In this document: positions 51,554 to 53,089 of the stretch, piece by piece
Layout: every line of letters starts with the position of its first letter
How positions within the stretch are numbered: the stretch's first letter is position 1
Source: Clostridiales bacterium
GTDB lineage: Bacteria > Bacillota > Clostridia > Christensenellales > Aristaeellaceae
Assembly (NCBI GenBank): GCA_012523405.1
Contig: JAAYIN010000006.1
Location: forward strand, 1-53,089
Direction of reading: 5' to 3'
DNA length: 53,089 bases
Position numbers and translations under genes: made by a program
The notes under the pieces: generated by a model
Told to the model about the DNA's origin: nothing
The model's database searches: none
Seen by the model: only the letters and a program-made list of their open reading frames with translations

Positions 51554-52870
51554 TCACTCGTTAGCAAACAAATGCATATTGGAATGAGCCGTTTCAGTGA
51601 TCACAACACCCATCAGGTGGTTCGCAACCTCGCAAAGACCTTGCGTTGCTGCGTTCATTTGCTCAACCGTACTCAGCCCGTCCTTCGCGGTCAATATGGT
51701 TGTCCCTGTCATCGCGCTCACCATCGAAGCATCAGAGCTGTACGAAATAGGGTCCATATTGAAAATCACAAAATCAAAGATTTCGGTGGATTTCGATAAT
51801 AGTTCAGTGAACTTGGGCTGGGTAACAATATAGCTTGCGCTTGATTCCTGGCGTTTGCAGCTGATCAGCAGCAGGTTTTCATAGGATGTAGCGGTCATGA
51901 CATCCGCAAGGTTCTTTGACCCCAGCACATATTCTGATAAATCCGCTTTGCAATCCGCACCGAGCATTTTTTCAAGTATCAGTGATTTGCCCTGTAAATC
52001 CACCAACAGCACTCTAAATCCCTGCTGTGCCAGTTCGCTTGCCAAAAGCGCCACAAAGACGCTCTTGCCTTCATCAGGCCGCAAGCTCGTCACCGCAATC
52101 GAGTGCGTTTCTTTGACGCGTTCCTTGGAACGCAAAGTTACAGCAATCAAGCGGATGCTTTCAAGTACTAAACGATCCACACTGTCCAAAAGCTTGCATG
52201 GTTCCTTGGAAATTTTGGATTTCTTAATAAAGCGCTTCACGTCTTTTTTGCAGCGAATCGTTGCGCCTAGATATGGCGTATATACAAGGTTTTGACCAGC
52301 GTCAAATCCAGCATGAATATATTCTGAACCATCGCCAAAAAGAACGCTGAGTAGCGAGCAAATAGCAAATACAATCAGTATGGTATAAAGGATCTTAGCC
52401 GGGCGATTAGGTCCGGATGATTGCTCCGGCATAAAGGCCACTTGTATTTCGGTTATATTCGTGCTTCCAAGGCTCGTTTCTGCGTACCTCATAAGCTCTT
52501 GACCGGCGACATTTGCAAGCCCTGCAACCAGCGTCTGGTCGGTGCCCGTCACTTGTACGTCAATCAAATGGGTTCCATCCACGCCTTTGACATGGATAAA
52601 GCTGTTCCCATCTGTGTCTGCCTGCGAAAGCACCAGCTCGCGAAATGTCTCCATTTTGCTTACCCGTTCGCACTCCAAAGCAAGCATACGCGCCGCTTGC
52701 AAGGAATCATCTTTCGATTCATCCGTTGGCAAGGCGTAGAAAGTATAGGCCGCGCTATATCGATCTTGCTCATAACGGTAGGTATATATTGCCATAGCGC
52801 ATCCGAATAGTATGCTTACAATCAACATCCATGGCAGCGCTCGTTTCCATTTTCTCACCATTCGCTTCAC
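51554..52870 (-). CDS. Wzz/BY-kinase-like protein with degenerate nucleotide site
   Basis: The 438-residue protein has a Wzz-like N-terminal half between two membrane helices (about 11-28 and 161-178) and a cytoplasmic ParA/BY-kinase-like half. Walker A SLRPDEGKS (262-270) is present. Walker A' reads LLVDLQG (288-294) without its second Asp, and Walker B reads VIFNMD with Asn where the family has Asp. There is no C-terminal tyrosine cluster. Kinases of this family control polysaccharide length and export; this one may have lost catalysis. I chose GTG 52870 with GAGGTG 6 nt upstream; GTG 52879 is part of that RBS. Confidence 0.88.
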   Translation of the reverse strand: MKRMVRKWKRALPWMLIVSILFGCAMAIYTYRYEQDRYSAAYTFYALPTDESKDDSLQAARMLALECERVSKMETFRELVLSQADTDGNSFIHVKGVDGTHLIDVQVTGTDQTLVAGLANVAGQELMRYAETSLGSTNITEIQVAFMPEQSSGPNRPAKILYTILIVFAICSLLSVLFGDGSEYIHAGFDAGQNLVYTPYLGATIRCKKDVKRFIKKSKISKEPCKLLDSVDRLVLESIRLIAVTLRSKERVKETHSIAVTSLRPDEGKSVFVALLASELAQQGFRVLLVDLQGKSLILEKMLGADCKADLSEYVLGSKNLADVMTATSYENLLLISCKRQESSASYIVTQPKFTELLSKSTEIFDFVIFNMDPISYSSDASMVSAMTGTTILTAKDGLSTVEQMNAATQGLCEVANHLMGVVITETAHSNMHLFANE

Positions 52871-52960
52871 GATTCGCACCTCATTTGTATGTGTACAGAT
52901 ATACTAAGAATACCACAGGAATGGTTGGATAGCAAGATGATTTGCTGCTTCCTGATGGTC

Positions 52961-52980
52961 GTATTGTAGAGCTACAATAC
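52961..52980. promoter_or_regulatory. Perfect palindrome in the divergent control region
   Basis: GTATTGTAG and CTACAATAC form 9-bp inverted arms around AG. The site lies about 90 nt upstream of both the kinase-like gene and the gene at the right edge, so it could be a shared operator. Confidence 0.45.
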
Positions 52981-53003
52981 ATATTGGACAAAGAAGAAAA
53001 AAG

Positions 53004-53074
53004 ATGAAGGATAAGACAAAATCGGTTATAGTTGAATTGCAGCCAACATAACAGAGAGGAGCCTTATCCTTCAT
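53004..53074. repeat. 12-bp inverted repeat at the right edge
   Basis: ATGAAGGATAAG (53004-53015) is the exact reverse complement of CTTATCCTTCAT (53063-53074). The right arm lies between the RBS (GAGAGGA, 53054-53060) and the start codon and covers its first bases. It could be a translational hairpin or an end of a mobile element. Confidence 0.6.
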
Positions 53075-53089
53075 GAACAGCATAACACA
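53073..53089 (+). CDS. Start of an unidentified gene, cut by the window edge
   Basis: ATG 53073 with GAGAGGA 12 nt upstream opens a frame reading MNSIT, which is then cut off. Nothing can be said about function from five residues. Confidence 0.4.

Noticed and set aside
1-53089. CRISPR array or prophage
   Set aside because: No regularly spaced direct repeats and no phage structural, integrase or lysis genes were seen on either strand.

Overview
The window looks like a chromosomal segment of a Gram-positive anaerobe of the class Clostridia (Firmicutes). The evidence is gene content and order. The lonB-lonA-ysxC cluster, yicC-remA-gmk-rpoZ-coaBC, the c-di-AMP receptor darA next to holB and ricT, a stand-alone 2[4Fe-4S] ferredoxin, a YtrA-type GntR regulator and Gram-positive ribosome-binding sites (AAGGAGG) are all typical of that group. 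I cannot name the genus. Base composition looks moderate throughout, and I see no prophage, CRISPR array or complete insertion sequence.

Layout. (1) 125-207: tRNA-Leu(GAG) on the minus strand with its own promoter and terminator. (2) 519-12834: an eight-gene plus-strand operon coding for an ABC-2 transporter (ATPase and permease), a MoxR AAA+ ATPase, a DUF58 protein, two membrane-anchored von Willebrand A (VWA) proteins, a large exported two-TM protein and an Ala/Ser/Gln-rich membrane protein. It ends at a clear terminator and is the least understood, most system-like part of the window. (3) 13066-16591: glycan precursor genes (polyprenyl-phosphate sugar-phosphate transferase, nucleotidyltransferase, galE). 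(4) 16705-22075: minus-strand protease and ribosome-assembly block lonB, lonA, ysxC plus a small unknown gene. (5) 22163-32692: a carbohydrate locus with a LacI-family repressor and a GH65 phosphorylase on the minus strand. Divergent from them are a solute-binding protein, two CUT1 permeases, a second GH65 phosphorylase and a secreted beta-helix glycosidase-like protein. Four related CG-centred operator-like sites link the two arms.

(6) 32941-39030: minus-strand housekeeping genes: coaBC, rpoZ, gmk, remA, yicC, a 55-residue ferredoxin, ricT, holB, darA. (7) 39393-40899: an ECF sigma factor and its membrane partner. (8) 41091-42984: GntR/YtrA regulator with an ABC-2 transporter, controlled by a palindrome that overlaps the promoter. 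(9) 43141-46808: a heterodimeric ABC exporter with one degenerate ATP site. (10) 46866-51477: a Cof-type HAD phosphatase, an unknown protein, ilvE and a peptidoglycan-binding-domain protein. (11) 51554-52870: a Wzz/BY-kinase-like protein with degenerate nucleotide-binding motifs. It faces a new gene that starts at the right edge behind a 12-bp inverted repeat.

How the genes may work together. The carbohydrate locus reads as import of an alpha-glucoside by an ABC importer without its own ATPase, followed by phosphorolysis to beta-glucose 1-phosphate. The glycan genes at both ends suggest surface-polysaccharide synthesis. The MoxR/VWA/ABC operon probably builds an envelope-associated complex of unknown purpose. 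All functions come from motifs and gene order read by eye. No database search was run.
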